This document shows, piece by piece, positions 1-8,426 of a stretch of 28,052 nt of DNA. The stretch comes from a virus. Every line of letters begins with the position of its first letter. The first letter of the stretch is position 1. Below the pieces are notes generated by a model that worked only from the letters and a program-made list of their open reading frames with translations, did not search any database and had not been told where the DNA came from. Where the stretch lies: the IMG/VR virus record IMGVR_UViG_3300042485_001292, positions 1-28,052 of that record; one strand, 5' to 3'. The position numbers and the translations under genes are program-made.

Positions 1-11
1 TGGCCCGACAC
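1..11. repeat. Left copy of 11-bp terminal direct repeat (candidate cos end)
   Basis: The first 11 bases, TGGCCCGACAC, are repeated exactly as the last 11 bases of the window (28042-28052). The repeat lies 59 bases upstream of the small-terminase gene, the position of cos relative to Nu1 in lambda. An 11-bp duplication is what filled-in 5' cohesive ends would give. An assembly overlap of a circular or permuted genome would look the same. Confidence 0.6.
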
Positions 12-69
12 CCCGCTTCTTTTTCACAAAAGACATGGGGTTTTTGACCCAAAATAGCACACCCCCCAA

Positions 70-627
70 ATGACCCTTGAGCAACTGGCAACCGCCTTAG
101 ACATCAGCCAAGGCCACGCGTCAAAAATGGTCAGGCAGGGAATGCCCAAGCAGTTGGAACCAGCCCGGGCTTGGCTCGCCGAGCGGGCGGCTGGGCGTGG
201 GCGTCGGATGGCCGGCGTCACGATCGCGGCGCTCAACGAGCATAGCCTGGACGACATCATCAGCCAGCAGGGCAACCTCGTCGCCTCGGCCCGCGTCGCC
301 TACCGCAACGCCATCGAGTCGGGCGACCCCCAGCAGGGCAAACTCCAGACGGCCTACAACCAAGCGCTCAAGACGCTCATCTCCCTGGAGGAGGAGCAGA
401 AGAAGCGAGCCTTAGCCAACGCCGAATATATCTCCAAAGCCGAGGCCGCGACCGCCACGAAGACGCTCATCGGCGAAATCCTTGCCGCCCTCGACGAACT
501 GCCGACGGACGTCGCCGAGCGTTGCAATAAGGCGAACCCAGCCCAAGCCATCAAGCCCCTCCAAGACTGGGTCCGCAAGACGCGGGAAGACATCTCATCG
601 CATGACCCTTTCCCCGAAGACGCTTGA
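70..627 (+). CDS. Terminase small subunit (DNA-recognition subunit)
   Basis: This 185-residue protein probably recognises the phage DNA and recruits the large terminase subunit. The N-terminal ~30 residues (TLEQLATALDISQGHASKMV) read as a helix-turn-helix like the Nu1/terminase small subunit family. The remainder is helical and charged, as in the family's oligomerisation region. It overlaps the start of the large-terminase gene by 26 bases, the usual Nu1-A arrangement, and is the first gene after the candidate cos end. No Shine-Dalgarno sequence precedes the ATG; the leader is ACACCCCCCAA. The family call rests on the HTH, the size and the position next to a clear GpA-type gene. Confidence 0.8.
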   Translation: MTLEQLATALDISQGHASKMVRQGMPKQLEPARAWLAERAAGRGRRMAGVTIAALNEHSLDDIISQQGNLVASARVAYRNAIESGDPQQGKLQTAYNQALKTLISLEEEQKKRALANAEYISKAEAATATKTLIGEILAALDELPTDVAERCNKANPAQAIKPLQDWVRKTREDISSHDPFPEDA

Positions 628-2413
628 GTTGGTACGCCTCGGCCGCGAGGCCATGCGACCGACGACCAGCGGCGACCCCGTCGAATGGCTGGAGCGCAAC
701 GTCGCCGAGATACCCGACTCGCACCTGAAAGGTCCGTTCCGAAACGAGCGGATGCCTTGGGTCGGTGACGCGGTCCGCTACATCGTCCACCCCGAGGTCC
801 GCCAAGTCCTCCTGCCGTGGTGCATCCAAGCGGGCAAGTCCGCTGCCCTCCGCCTCTCGACGGCTTACTTCATCGTCAACGACCCGGGCAATATGCTTCT
901 ATTGCAGATGAACCAAGACGAGGCCGACGACTTTTTCCTCCGTCAATGCCGTCCGCTCTTCGACGCCATCCCCGAGGTCGCTAAGCGGAAGAAAGCCGAC
1001 GATATGCCACGCTCCTCTGTCGGGGACTTCCAGCGCATGATCATCTATTGCCGCTCGGCCCACACGAAGACGAGCCTGCAACGCATCACCACGAAGTACG
1101 TCTTCGGCGACGAGTGTTGGCGCTGGCCCAAAGGCCACATGGAGGAGGCGATGGGACGCACGACCCAATTCTCGTGGAACTCCAAGCACGTCTTCGCAAG
1201 CCAAGGCGGGACGCCGACCGACGACTTTCATCAACTCCTGGAGCAACCGACGACCAACCTCCACGACTGGTCGTTCCTATGCAGTAAGTGCAACACGCTC
1301 CAGCCCTACGACTGGAGTTTCGTCCGTTTCCCCGAGGACGCCAAGGACGGCGACGACTGGGACATCGCCAAGGTAAAGGCCGGCACGACCTACGAGTGCC
1401 GCTCCTGCAACACCCGCCACACGGACAGCCGCGAGACCCGTTTCGAGCTGAACCTCGGCGGGAAGTTCCACCCCCGAGAACCCGGCAAGTCCATCGAGCG
1501 CGTCGGCCTGCATCTCAACGCCCTTGCGATGATGTCGTGGGGAACCCTTGGTCAAATGCTCATAGAAGCAAAGCGGGCATCAGTTATCTACGGAGATGAG
1601 GACCAGCGTAGGATCTGGAAACAAAAGCGGATGGCACTGGCATGGGCAGACGATGGAGGCTCAATGATTGCGCCCGTCAACGCGTCGGACTACGCCCTCG
1701 CCGACGACTGGGCAGAGGAAGCGGTCATCACGCCCAAGGCCCAAATCGCCACCCGCGAGAACGCCCCCGCCGGGAGCATACCCTTCCGCACGATGGGCGT
1801 GGACGTCCAGCGCGGTCACTTCTGGGTCATCGTTCGTCGGTGGTCCCGCACGGGCAACAGCCGCCTGATGGCCTTCGAGAAGGTCGAGACTTGGTCGGGG
1901 CTCGACGACCTCGCCCGAAAGCACGGCATCCACAAGGCGATGGTGATGGTGGACTCTGGCGACAACACCCAGACGGTCTATGCCGAGTGTTGCCGGCGAG
2001 GCTGGAAGGCGACCAAGGGCTCTGGCTCCGAGGACTTCGCGGTGACCTCCACTAACGGCCAGACCACCCGCCGCTTCTACTCGGACCCGCAGGCCATCAT
2101 CGTCCCAGGACAACCCACCCGCGTCTCCCTCGTCGTCTTCTCGGCGATGGCGGCCAAAGACCTCCTGCACGGCCTCCGCGTCCGTAAACTGCACACCTAC
2201 CCCCGTGACGCCGTCGAGGACTACGCCAAGCAACTGAACTCCGAAGTCCGCATCAAGGACAAGCGCACGGGGAAGCCGATGTGGATACTTCCCCAAGGCG
2301 TCTCGGACAACCACGCCCTTGACTGCGAAATCCTCGCCATGCTCATCGCCGTCCGCTGGGGCGTCGTCGGTCGGGAGGCCACGACCACGGAAACGGAAGC
2401 ACCCAATGCTTGA
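602..2413 (+). CDS. Terminase large subunit, lambda GpA family (ATPase + nuclease)
   Basis: This is the packaging motor ATPase and cohesive-end nuclease, 603 residues from the ATG at 602. An upstream in-frame start at 482 would add a low-quality extension inside the previous gene, so I reject it. Motifs are a Walker A-like QAGKSA (about residues 76-81), Walker B FGDE (168-171), a CxxC...CxxC zinc-finger pair (C227, C230, C266, C269) and a nuclease domain with D401 (GVDVQRG), D451 and the family-typical DNHALDC (D574 the likely metal ligand). Length and motif order match GpA-type terminases (Pfam Terminase_GpA), which cut at cos in lambda. It overlaps the small subunit and is followed by a gpW-like gene. 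Confidence 0.95.
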   Translation: MTLSPKTLELVRLGREAMRPTTSGDPVEWLERNVAEIPDSHLKGPFRNERMPWVGDAVRYIVHPEVRQVLLPWCIQAGKSAALRLSTAYFIVNDPGNMLLLQMNQDEADDFFLRQCRPLFDAIPEVAKRKKADDMPRSSVGDFQRMIIYCRSAHTKTSLQRITTKYVFGDECWRWPKGHMEEAMGRTTQFSWNSKHVFASQGGTPTDDFHQLLEQPTTNLHDWSFLCSKCNTLQPYDWSFVRFPEDAKDGDDWDIAKVKAGTTYECRSCNTRHTDSRETRFELNLGGKFHPREPGKSIERVGLHLNALAMMSWGTLGQMLIEAKRASVIYGDEDQRRIWKQKRMALAWADDGGSMIAPVNASDYALADDWAEEAVITPKAQIATRENAPAGSIPFRTMGVDVQRGHFWVIVRRWSRTGNSRLMAFEKVETWSGLDDLARKHGIHKAMVMVDSGDNTQTVYAECCRRGWKATKGSGSEDFAVTSTNGQTTRRFYSDPQAIIVPGQPTRVSLVVFSAMAAKDLLHGLRVRKLHTYPRDAVEDYAKQLNSEVRIKDKRTGKPMWILPQGVSDNHALDCEILAMLIAVRWGVVGREATTTETEAPNA

Positions 2414-2540
2414 CCCTATGCGTTATCCTCTCACCTTAAACGCAAGCGAGTCGGGGGTTTGTGGGGACCTACAATGGCTTGGAGGTTCGGATCGTTGGCC
2501 CTCGGCTCGCCCCCTTTCCTTCCAATCGGAGCAAGTTTAA
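2406..2540 (+). CDS. Doubtful 44-residue ORF between terminase and gpW-like gene
   Basis: An ATG at 2406 overlaps the terminase stop by 8 bases and the ORF closes with TAA one base before the next gene's ATG at 2542, so it would fill this 128-base gap exactly. Against it, its codon choice (TTA, GGT, GTT, TCG, CAA) is unlike the strong C-ending preference of the neighbours, and the predicted peptide has no recognisable feature. It may be a degraded gene or non-coding spacer. Confidence 0.2.
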   Translation: MLDPMRYPLTLNASESGVCGDLQWLGGSDRWPSARPLSFQSEQV

Positions 2541-2541
2541 C

Positions 2542-2805
2542 ATGGCTTACGGCATCTTTATCGGCCTCACCGAGTGCGAACTCCTTGCAATCCGTACCAA
2601 AGCGGTGGCCCTTATCACCGAAGGCAAGACCCTCATGTCCTACTCGGACAGCGGCTCGTCGGCGTCGAAGTCTATGGTCATGCCCGCCAAAGAGATGCTT
2701 GCGGAGGCTCAGTACGCCCTCGGCATCCTCGACCCCCAGCAGTATCCTGGCTCGGTCCGCATGACGGTCGGTCGGACGAATTGGAACAACCCAATCCGCA
2801 ACTAA
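2542..2805 (+). CDS. Head-tail joining protein, gpW-like
   Basis: The 87-residue product is predicted from the ATG at 2542; a GTG at 2461 would add 27 residues of poor coding quality. It resembles lambda gpW-type joiners in size and layout: a helix (TECELLAIRTKAVALITEG), a polar beta-hairpin (SYSDSGSSASKSMVM) and a second helix (PAKEMLAEAQYALGIL). gpW fills the portal channel after packaging and prepares the head for tail binding. Its place between the large terminase and the portal is the lambda A-W-B order and is the strongest support. The C-terminal RMTVGRTNWNNPIRN is longer than in lambda gpW. Confidence 0.7.
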   Translation: MAYGIFIGLTECELLAIRTKAVALITEGKTLMSYSDSGSSASKSMVMPAKEMLAEAQYALGILDPQQYPGSVRMTVGRTNWNNPIRN

Positions 2806-2808
2806 TCT

Positions 2809-4290
2809 ATGGCAGTCAAAAAGCGTCCTACCACTAAGGCCCGCAAGGGTACCCCGAAGCCCGAGGCCTCCGCTGGTGGCTGGCAAAGCACGGGGCTGAC
2901 TCGCCTCCGCTTGGGGCAGTACGGCGCCCAACCGCGTGACCTCCGCCGCGACCTGTCCCCATGGGACCGCCTGTCAATGGTCCGCAAGTGTCGCTGGGCT
3001 GAACGCAACTCGGGGCTGTTCAACCAAATCCTCAACGACCTAACGCTCTACAGCACGGGGGACGGCATCATGCCCCAGAGCCACGCCGAAGACGCAGAGA
3101 AGGCGAAGGCCTACGAGAACTACTTTGAGGAGTGGTCCAAGAAGTGCGACATCACCGGACGCTTCTCCTTTGCTCAGGCTCAGAACATCCTCCTCCGCGG
3201 TATGCTGCGGGATGGGGACTCGTTTGCCATCAAGACCCGCAACGGTTCAAACGCCCCGAAGCTCCAGATCATGGAGTCTCACCGATGTGGCGACCCCATC
3301 AACCCAGATGTCCCTCCGCCCGGTATGCACGACGGCGTGCAGTTCGGTCCCTATGGTGAACTCGCTGGATATTCCATCTACCGCTCTGACGGCTCATCCC
3401 GCTACATTGCCTCCAACGCGGTGATGCACATCGTCGACCAGGAGTGGGCCAGCGGTGCCCGTGGCGTGCCTATCCTACAGAGCGCCGTCAATTCCGTGCA
3501 GGATGACATGGACGTTCGTCAGTTGGAAATCCTCGCAATGAAGGACCACGGCGACGTCACCCGCGTCCTCAAAAAGACCGGTGGCTTCATGCCCACCGAC
3601 ATGGGTGCGGAACTCGGTCAGTCCACGCCCAGCACGCAGGGCCAGCAGTACGCGTCTATGGGCGGTAAAATCCTCGCCCTCGAACCCGGCGAAGACCTCC
3701 AGCTGCTCGCCTCCAACCGTGGCTCTCAGGCTATCGGCTTCTTGCAGGAACTTGAGCGCGACATCGTCCGCGTCCTCCCCTACGAGTTCGTCTCCGACCC
3801 TTCCAAGATTGGCGGGGCTTCCGTACGTCTCGTCACCGCCAAGGCCGCACGTGTTTTCGGGAAATATCAGCAAGTCATTATCACGACCCTCTGTCACCCG
3901 ACTTGGGGCTACGTCATCGGTCAGGCCATCGCCAACGGTGAACTGCCAGATGACCCGACTTGGAACGACGTATCCTGGACTACTCCTAAATCCGTCACCG
4001 TAGACGGAGGCCGTGACGCATCCAACGACCGCAACGACGTTGAGATGGGCCTGCTCTCGATGTCCGAACTCTACGCCCAGCGCGGTCTCGACTTCCGCAA
4101 GGAGATGAAGAAGCGGGCATCCGATATGCTCTTCATTATTGAGGAAGCCAAGAAGGCTCAGATCCCTGTGTGGATGCTGTACAAGCCAGGCTTCAACTGG
4201 CTCCAGCAAGGGCAGGCCAATAACGAGATTTCCCAGCAGGCTGCCGACAACCTCGAAATCCCTCCCGAGCCAACTGAACCAACTTCCTAA
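2809..4290 (+). CDS. Portal protein, lambda gpB-like family
   Basis: This 493-residue protein forms the dodecameric ring at the head vertex through which DNA is packaged. Family-like stretches include LSPWDRLSMVRKCRWAERNS near residues 45-68, an alpha/beta core with MLRDGDSFA and LQIMESHR, and a long helical section (VLPYEFVSDPSKIGGASVRL) typical of lambda-family portals (Pfam Phage_portal_2). The length is close to that of lambda gpB. The basic N-terminus (KKRPTTKARKGTPKP) is disordered-looking. It starts 3 bases after the gpW-like stop and ends one base before the protease ATG, so it is probably translationally coupled. Confidence 0.92.
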   Translation: MAVKKRPTTKARKGTPKPEASAGGWQSTGLTRLRLGQYGAQPRDLRRDLSPWDRLSMVRKCRWAERNSGLFNQILNDLTLYSTGDGIMPQSHAEDAEKAKAYENYFEEWSKKCDITGRFSFAQAQNILLRGMLRDGDSFAIKTRNGSNAPKLQIMESHRCGDPINPDVPPPGMHDGVQFGPYGELAGYSIYRSDGSSRYIASNAVMHIVDQEWASGARGVPILQSAVNSVQDDMDVRQLEILAMKDHGDVTRVLKKTGGFMPTDMGAELGQSTPSTQGQQYASMGGKILALEPGEDLQLLASNRGSQAIGFLQELERDIVRVLPYEFVSDPSKIGGASVRLVTAKAARVFGKYQQVIITTLCHPTWGYVIGQAIANGELPDDPTWNDVSWTTPKSVTVDGGRDASNDRNDVEMGLLSMSELYAQRGLDFRKEMKKRASDMLFIIEEAKKAQIPVWMLYKPGFNWLQQGQANNEISQQAADNLEIPPEPTEPTS

Positions 4291-4291
4291 A

Positions 4292-5128
4292 ATGCGTTTC
4301 CTACTCAACGGCCTCAACGGTCGCGAAGCCCTCCTCATCGACCCAGCCAAGGCCAACGATCACCGCATCCTTGCGGAGAAGTTCGGCTTTACGGATATGC
4401 TGGCCCAGCTCTTCGGTGAAGTCCCGAAGGCCTACATCGCCGAGGACGGCACGGGGGTAATCCCTATCGTCGGCCCTATCGGCAAGGGCCTCGCCCCCAT
4501 CGAACGCATGACGGGCGCCGTGGACGTGAATGACATCGCCGAGACCATCGACGACTACGCCACGAACCCGCAAGTCACCCGCATCGCCTTCCAAGTCGCC
4601 TCCCCTGGCGGCACGGTCACGGGCGTCGAGGAACTCGCCAACAAGGTCCGCAACATCGCCAAGCCGACGATGGCTTACACCGACAGCGAGATGGCTTCCG
4701 CCGCTTACTGGGTCGCCTCCGCTGCCGACAAGGTGGTCGCCTCCCCTTCTTCCACCGTCGGCTCCATCGGCGTCTACATGACCGTCGCCGACATGACCGA
4801 GATGGCGAAGGCCCAAGGAATTAAAATGGTCGTCATCAAGTCGGGCAAGTTCAAGGGTGCTGGCATTCCCGGAACGTCCCTCTCTGACGAGCAAATCGCC
4901 AACCTCCAAGACAGCGTTGACGCGATCCACGCAGACTTCAAAGCATCCGTCCTCCAGACCCGCAAACTCGTCAAGGCCGAGGACATGGAAGGCCAAGTCT
5001 TCTCTGGCAAGCAGGCCGCCCAGCGCAACCTCGTGACGGGCCTTGCGGACTCCTTCAACGAAGCCGTCGCCATGTGGGCTGAGAACAGCATCGCCCCTGC
5101 CCCTGCCGTCCCTGCTAAGAAGAAGTAA
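4292..5128 (+). CDS. Capsid maturation protease, S49 (SppA/SohB-type, lambda gpC-like)
   Basis: The 278-residue serine peptidase probably processes scaffold and head proteins during capsid assembly. The ATG at 4292 immediately follows the portal stop; an ORF extension from 4139 lies inside the portal gene and is rejected. S49 signatures are SPGGTVTG (104-111, oxyanion region), SEMASAAYW with the probable nucleophile Ser136, GSIGVY (157-162) and SGKFKGAG with the probable catalytic Lys188. There is no signal peptide, which fits a cytoplasmic head protease rather than a cellular SppA. The separate downstream coiled-coil gene suggests that scaffold and protease are two genes here, unlike the nested C/Nu3 arrangement of lambda. 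Confidence 0.9.
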   Translation: MRFLLNGLNGREALLIDPAKANDHRILAEKFGFTDMLAQLFGEVPKAYIAEDGTGVIPIVGPIGKGLAPIERMTGAVDVNDIAETIDDYATNPQVTRIAFQVASPGGTVTGVEELANKVRNIAKPTMAYTDSEMASAAYWVASAADKVVASPSSTVGSIGVYMTVADMTEMAKAQGIKMVVIKSGKFKGAGIPGTSLSDEQIANLQDSVDAIHADFKASVLQTRKLVKAEDMEGQVFSGKQAAQRNLVTGLADSFNEAVAMWAENSIAPAPAVPAKKK

Positions 5129-5163
5129 GCCCCTCCAGTTATTCCAAACCAAGCATTATCAAG

Positions 5164-5601
5164 ATGACTATCGAAGACCAACTCTCGACCGCTGAACTCC
5201 TCGCCCAGGCGTTGACGTCTGAACGCGATGACCTCCGTGCCACCGTTGAGAAGCTCACGGTCGGCGCCGCTGACGAACTGACCGCCATCAAGGCCGACCT
5301 CGTCACGAAGGAAGCCGCCCTCGCTGACCTCGGTGCCGCCCTCGAAGGTGCCAAGGCCGAGCGTGACGCCTTCGCCGCCAAGATCGCGGAACTCGAAGCG
5401 ACCAAGGTCTCGGCCTCCAAGGAAGCCGCCAAGATTGCCGCCTCCGTGGGCGTCGAACCGACCGCCATCATCCCCGGCTCCGACAACGCCGCCGCCAAGG
5501 TGGACGTCCTCGCCACCTATAACTCCCTGACCGACCCGAAGGCCAAGGCCGACTTCTTCGCGAAGAACGCCCAAGCCATCTACGCTTCCATCAAGGTATA
5601 A
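5164..5601 (+). CDS. Coiled-coil protein, candidate capsid scaffold
   Basis: The 145-residue product lies between the S49 protease and the major capsid protein, the usual place for a scaffold. Residues ~5-95 are alanine/leucine/glutamate-rich heptads (LAQALTSERDDLRATVEKL, then KAERDAFAAKIAELEATK) with strong coiled-coil character. A linker (VGVEPTAIIPGSDNAA) leads to a C-terminal helix (DPKAKADFFAKNAQAIYASI) that could bind coat protein. No enzymatic motif is visible. The scaffold role is inferred from position and coiled-coil form. A decoration protein is a less likely alternative. Confidence 0.6.
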   Translation: MTIEDQLSTAELLAQALTSERDDLRATVEKLTVGAADELTAIKADLVTKEAALADLGAALEGAKAERDAFAAKIAELEATKVSASKEAAKIAASVGVEPTAIIPGSDNAAAKVDVLATYNSLTDPKAKADFFAKNAQAIYASIKV

Positions 5602-5635
5602 TTTTTCTCTCACCCTAATCTCCTAATAATCACCT

Positions 5636-6505
5636 ATGTCTAACAGCATCGCATCCGCTCCTAGCGTCCTCGCTCAGGGCGTCATCTCCGCTCTCGCCAA
5701 CAAGTTGCCCATGCTCTCGGGCTTCTCGACGGTGTTCACCTCGTCCATCCAGGGCGCCGGCAAGACCATTCAGGTTCCCCTGATCGGCACGTCGACCGCT
5801 ACTGAGTTCTCGACTGGTGGCTACCTCACCCAAGACGACGCAACGGTCACCTCGACCAGCGTCACCCTCAAGCACTTCAAGGTCTCCAGCCGCTTCTCGC
5901 CTCTGGACATCCGCGAATACGGCATGGGCTTCTTCGCCAATAACTTCGTCGAGACGGCTGCTATCGCCCTCTCCCAGAAGTGCATGACGGAAATCAACAG
6001 CCTCATCACCTCCACGAACTACAGCTCTGGCACCAACGTCGGCGCCTCTATCTCCTACGCTGAAGTCGTCGCTGCTCAGAAGACCCTCGATGACGCCAAG
6101 GCCCCTGACAAGCGCGCCCTCGTCCTCGGTAACACCTACCTCGCCGACCTCCGCTCTGACGCGACCATCATCGCCGCCTTCCAGCTCGGTGCGAACGTCA
6201 TCTCCTCCGGCTCCCTCGGCACCATCGCTGGCGCTCAGGTCTACCAGTTCAGCAACCTCGCTAACAACAGCGAGTCCCTCGCGGGCTTCATCTGTGGTGC
6301 TGACGCCATCGCTGTCGCCACCGCTCTGCCCTTCAACGAAATCCCGGGTGCTGAAGTGTCTCAGGCCACCGACCCTGCAACGGGTCTCTCGGTCCAGGTC
6401 ATGATCATCCAGGAGCAGTCGGGCTTCCTCAACGTCACCGCCACCTTGCTCTTCGGCACGGCTGTCGGTCGCGCCACGAGCCTCCGTCGCCTGACGACCG
6501 CCTAA
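5636..6505 (+). CDS. Major capsid protein
   Basis: The 289-residue protein follows portal, protease and scaffold candidates and precedes the only strong terminator, as expected for the most highly expressed head gene. The N-terminus (SNSIASAPSVLAQGVISALANKLP) resembles the N-arm and long helix of coat proteins. The body alternates beta segments with a spine-like helix (VETAAIALSQKCMTEINSLI) and ends in a beta-rich region, consistent with an HK97-type fold. Codons are very C-biased, suggesting high expression. The call rests mainly on gene order, size and fold-like pattern, because no single diagnostic motif exists for this fold. Confidence 0.85.
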   Translation: MSNSIASAPSVLAQGVISALANKLPMLSGFSTVFTSSIQGAGKTIQVPLIGTSTATEFSTGGYLTQDDATVTSTSVTLKHFKVSSRFSPLDIREYGMGFFANNFVETAAIALSQKCMTEINSLITSTNYSSGTNVGASISYAEVVAAQKTLDDAKAPDKRALVLGNTYLADLRSDATIIAAFQLGANVISSGSLGTIAGAQVYQFSNLANNSESLAGFICGADAIAVATALPFNEIPGAEVSQATDPATGLSVQVMIIQEQSGFLNVTATLLFGTAVGRATSLRRLTTA

Positions 6506-6510
6506 TCAAC

Positions 6511-6568
6511 GCGGCTCAAGCCGCTTAACGAGACCCCCTTGGCTAACCCCTTGGGGGTCTTTCGTTTT
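6511..6568 (+). terminator. Rho-independent terminator after the capsid gene
   Basis: An 8-bp GC-rich stem, AGACCCCC (6531-6538) with GGGGGTCT (6553-6560), is followed by TTCGTTTT (6561-6568). A smaller stem, GCGGC/GCCGC (6511-6515 with 6520-6524), lies just upstream. It is placed directly behind the major capsid gene and would separate head-gene from tail-gene transcript levels. Confidence 0.85.
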
Positions 6569-6587
6569 CCTACCAAAGCGGGCATAT

Positions 6588-6971
6588 ATGATGAGCCTCT
6601 ACGGAACCGAGTTTCTTAATGACGCAAAGGAGATGATTGCCGACTTCGGCGTGGCTGGTTCCGCCAACTCGGGGGCCATCACCTTTCAATGCCTCATTTC
6701 CGACCCTGCCGTACAGACCGTCCTTGAGGCAGGGGGGTATGTGGAGCGTACCCAATACACGGTAAGGGTTCCCGCTGTAACGGCCTCCTGGAGCCTCCCA
6801 GATGGGTCTAATGGGGCATCGGCGGCCCTACTGTCCGCTGGCGTCCCCATCGCCTCCCTAGCCCAAGGGAAGAAAATCGTCGCCGGCGGGAAGAACGTCC
6901 GCATCACGACCCAGACCTACAAGCCTGCGTCGGCATGGATCACGCTCCTCGTCATCGACGATAACCAATAA
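6588..6971 (+). CDS. Probable head-tail connector / head-completion protein
   Basis: The 127-residue protein starts with ATGATG, so residue 1 or 2 may be the true start. It is the first gene after the capsid terminator, where lambda-like phages encode FI/FII-type connector proteins. It appears beta-rich (TQYTVRVPAVTASWSLP; KNVRITTQTYKPASAWITLLVIDD), with a short N-terminal helix (EFLNDAKEMIADFG). I recognise no diagnostic motif, and the assignment is from synteny, size and beta content. An alternative is a capsid decoration protein. Confidence 0.5.
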   Translation: MMSLYGTEFLNDAKEMIADFGVAGSANSGAITFQCLISDPAVQTVLEAGGYVERTQYTVRVPAVTASWSLPDGSNGASAALLSAGVPIASLAQGKKIVAGGKNVRITTQTYKPASAWITLLVIDDNQ

Positions 6972-6975
6972 GGCC

Positions 6976-7971
6976 GTGGTCAAGGTCTCCATCACGCCCG
7001 CCAGTCAGCAGGCCTTCGTGGACGCCATCCAGAAGTTCGCCGCCGCGAGCAAGCAGACCATCCGCGACGCCACCTTGGAGCAGGCCGCCCTCGCCTGCCA
7101 AGACGCCGCCACCTTCACCCCTCCCCTTGTCAAGGGCGGAGGCAACGGCCTATCCAACGCCGCCAAGAAGGCCGGGGAGCGGGCCGTGGACCGAGACGTG
7201 GGCAAGGTCGTCACCCCTTTGACGGGCGGAGGTGCAGGGACGCAGGCCACACGCGTCATCAAGCGCCTCGGCTCCTTGGCCTTGAACGATAACCAAGGCC
7301 TGTTCTGGAAGGTGGCCTCCAGCCAATCGACCATCATCTCGGCCAACTCCTTCGTGGCCCGTATGCTCTCCCAGCAGTATAAGGGGTTCGGGACGCCCGA
7401 GGGTTTTAAGAAGGCCAAGAACTACTTCAACCGCATTGGCACCCGAGTCGCCGCAAATTCCTTTGGATCGGAAGGTGGCTTCTTGGAAAGCCCGACCGCC
7501 ATCGACGCGGCCTTCAAGCCAATCTATCAACGGACCAACGGACGACTCTGGAAGAACGGTCGCAACGTGAGCGGCGTTAAGTCCTTCGACAAGCGGGTGG
7601 TCGAGAAGAAGGGCGACCTCGACGCCTACATCCTGCAACGCCAGGAGACGGTCGGCGCCATCAAGTCGGGCTGGTACAAGGCTTTGATGTCCCTCCCCCG
7701 CCCAGTCATCAACGGCGTGGAGAAGAACGCGGGTGCTGCCCTACGCGGAGCCGGCTGGATTACCAAGCACAACAGCGTTGCCGGGAATAGCGTCACATCC
7801 TTCTCTGACAAACTCGCCGACATCACCATCCGCAACCTTTCGGGCAACATCTTCGGCATCGCCGACCAAGCGGGCGTCCTCGGCCTAGTCTACGGCAACC
7901 GCGTCAAACAGATGCCCGCCAAAATCCGCAACCTCATCGACAAGGACGTCGCCAAGTTTAACCGCAAATAA
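6976..7971 (+). CDS. Probable minor tail / tail-completion protein (lambda Z or HK97 gp10 position)
   Basis: The 331-residue product starts with GTG, four bases after the previous stop. The N-terminal ~60 residues form a helical region (FVDAIQKFAAASKQTIRDAT) followed by PPLVKGG, resembling the start of tail-completion proteins of the HK97-gp10/lambda Z type (helix, then PxxTG/G-rich loop). The rest is mixed alpha/beta with many basic residues and no enzymatic motif. It is longer than typical HK97-gp10 proteins (~120-150 residues), closer to Z-type lengths. Position between the connector and terminator-like genes supports a role at the tail's head-proximal end. Confidence 0.5.
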   Translation: MVKVSITPASQQAFVDAIQKFAAASKQTIRDATLEQAALACQDAATFTPPLVKGGGNGLSNAAKKAGERAVDRDVGKVVTPLTGGGAGTQATRVIKRLGSLALNDNQGLFWKVASSQSTIISANSFVARMLSQQYKGFGTPEGFKKAKNYFNRIGTRVAANSFGSEGGFLESPTAIDAAFKPIYQRTNGRLWKNGRNVSGVKSFDKRVVEKKGDLDAYILQRQETVGAIKSGWYKALMSLPRPVINGVEKNAGAALRGAGWITKHNSVAGNSVTSFSDKLADITIRNLSGNIFGIADQAGVLGLVYGNRVKQMPAKIRNLIDKDVAKFNRK

Positions 7972-7973
7972 CC

Positions 7974-8402
7974 ATGCCCGCCTCCATCCGCCACATCGTA
8001 GAGTCCACCCTCGCGACCTACCTATCGACCCAAACGGGGCTGACCTCGGTCACCTTCCTCACGGGCGACAGTAACGCCACCCAGACCTTGCCCAAGGCCG
8101 TCGTCCTTTGCGACTCCGCCCGCCCGCCGGCAAGCTTAGACGAGGGGGCTGGCAACTATGATTGCTCTGTCCGCATTACCCTGTTCTCCAACGCCGACGA
8201 CACGACCCTCGCCGATCACCGCTCCCGCTGCGCCGCCTTGGTCGGGAATATGCGGGACATTGCCAGCATTAAGGCCGCCTTCGTCTCTGGCGGGGACGCG
8301 ACTTGCTACGACGTCAGCATCATCTCCGAGGACGAGGGTATCGACGAACGCTCCTGGGCGACCTCGTTTGCCTTCTCGGTCTGGACCTGTCTGGCCCCGT
8401 AA
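7974..8402 (+). CDS. Probable tail terminator protein (lambda U position)
   Basis: The 142-residue product begins three bases after the preceding stop. It has an N-terminal helix (IRHIVESTLATYLSTQTGL), then beta strands (KAVVLCDSA; YDCSVRITLFSN), a central helix (LADHRSRCAALVGNMRDI) and terminal strands (YDVSIISEDEGI; SWATSFAFSVWTC). This alpha/beta order and length are like tail terminator proteins that cap the tail tube. The call relies on that pattern and on its place just before the presumed tube protein. Confidence 0.5.
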   Translation: MPASIRHIVESTLATYLSTQTGLTSVTFLTGDSNATQTLPKAVVLCDSARPPASLDEGAGNYDCSVRITLFSNADDTTLADHRSRCAALVGNMRDIASIKAAFVSGGDATCYDVSIISEDEGIDERSWATSFAFSVWTCLAP

Positions 8403-8426
8403 TTATTCCAAAACGGGCAAAGACAA

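Noticed and set aside
482-601. Longer start for the large terminase at 482
   Set aside because: The extension lies inside the small-terminase gene, is Ser/Pro/Arg-rich out-of-frame-like sequence, and the ATG at 602 gives normal GpA length and the typical overlap.
1661-2314. 217-residue minus-strand ORF opposite the terminase
   Set aside because: Its composition is a shadow of the GC-rich, C-ending codons on the + strand; there is no start context and no recognised motif, and all supported genes are on +.
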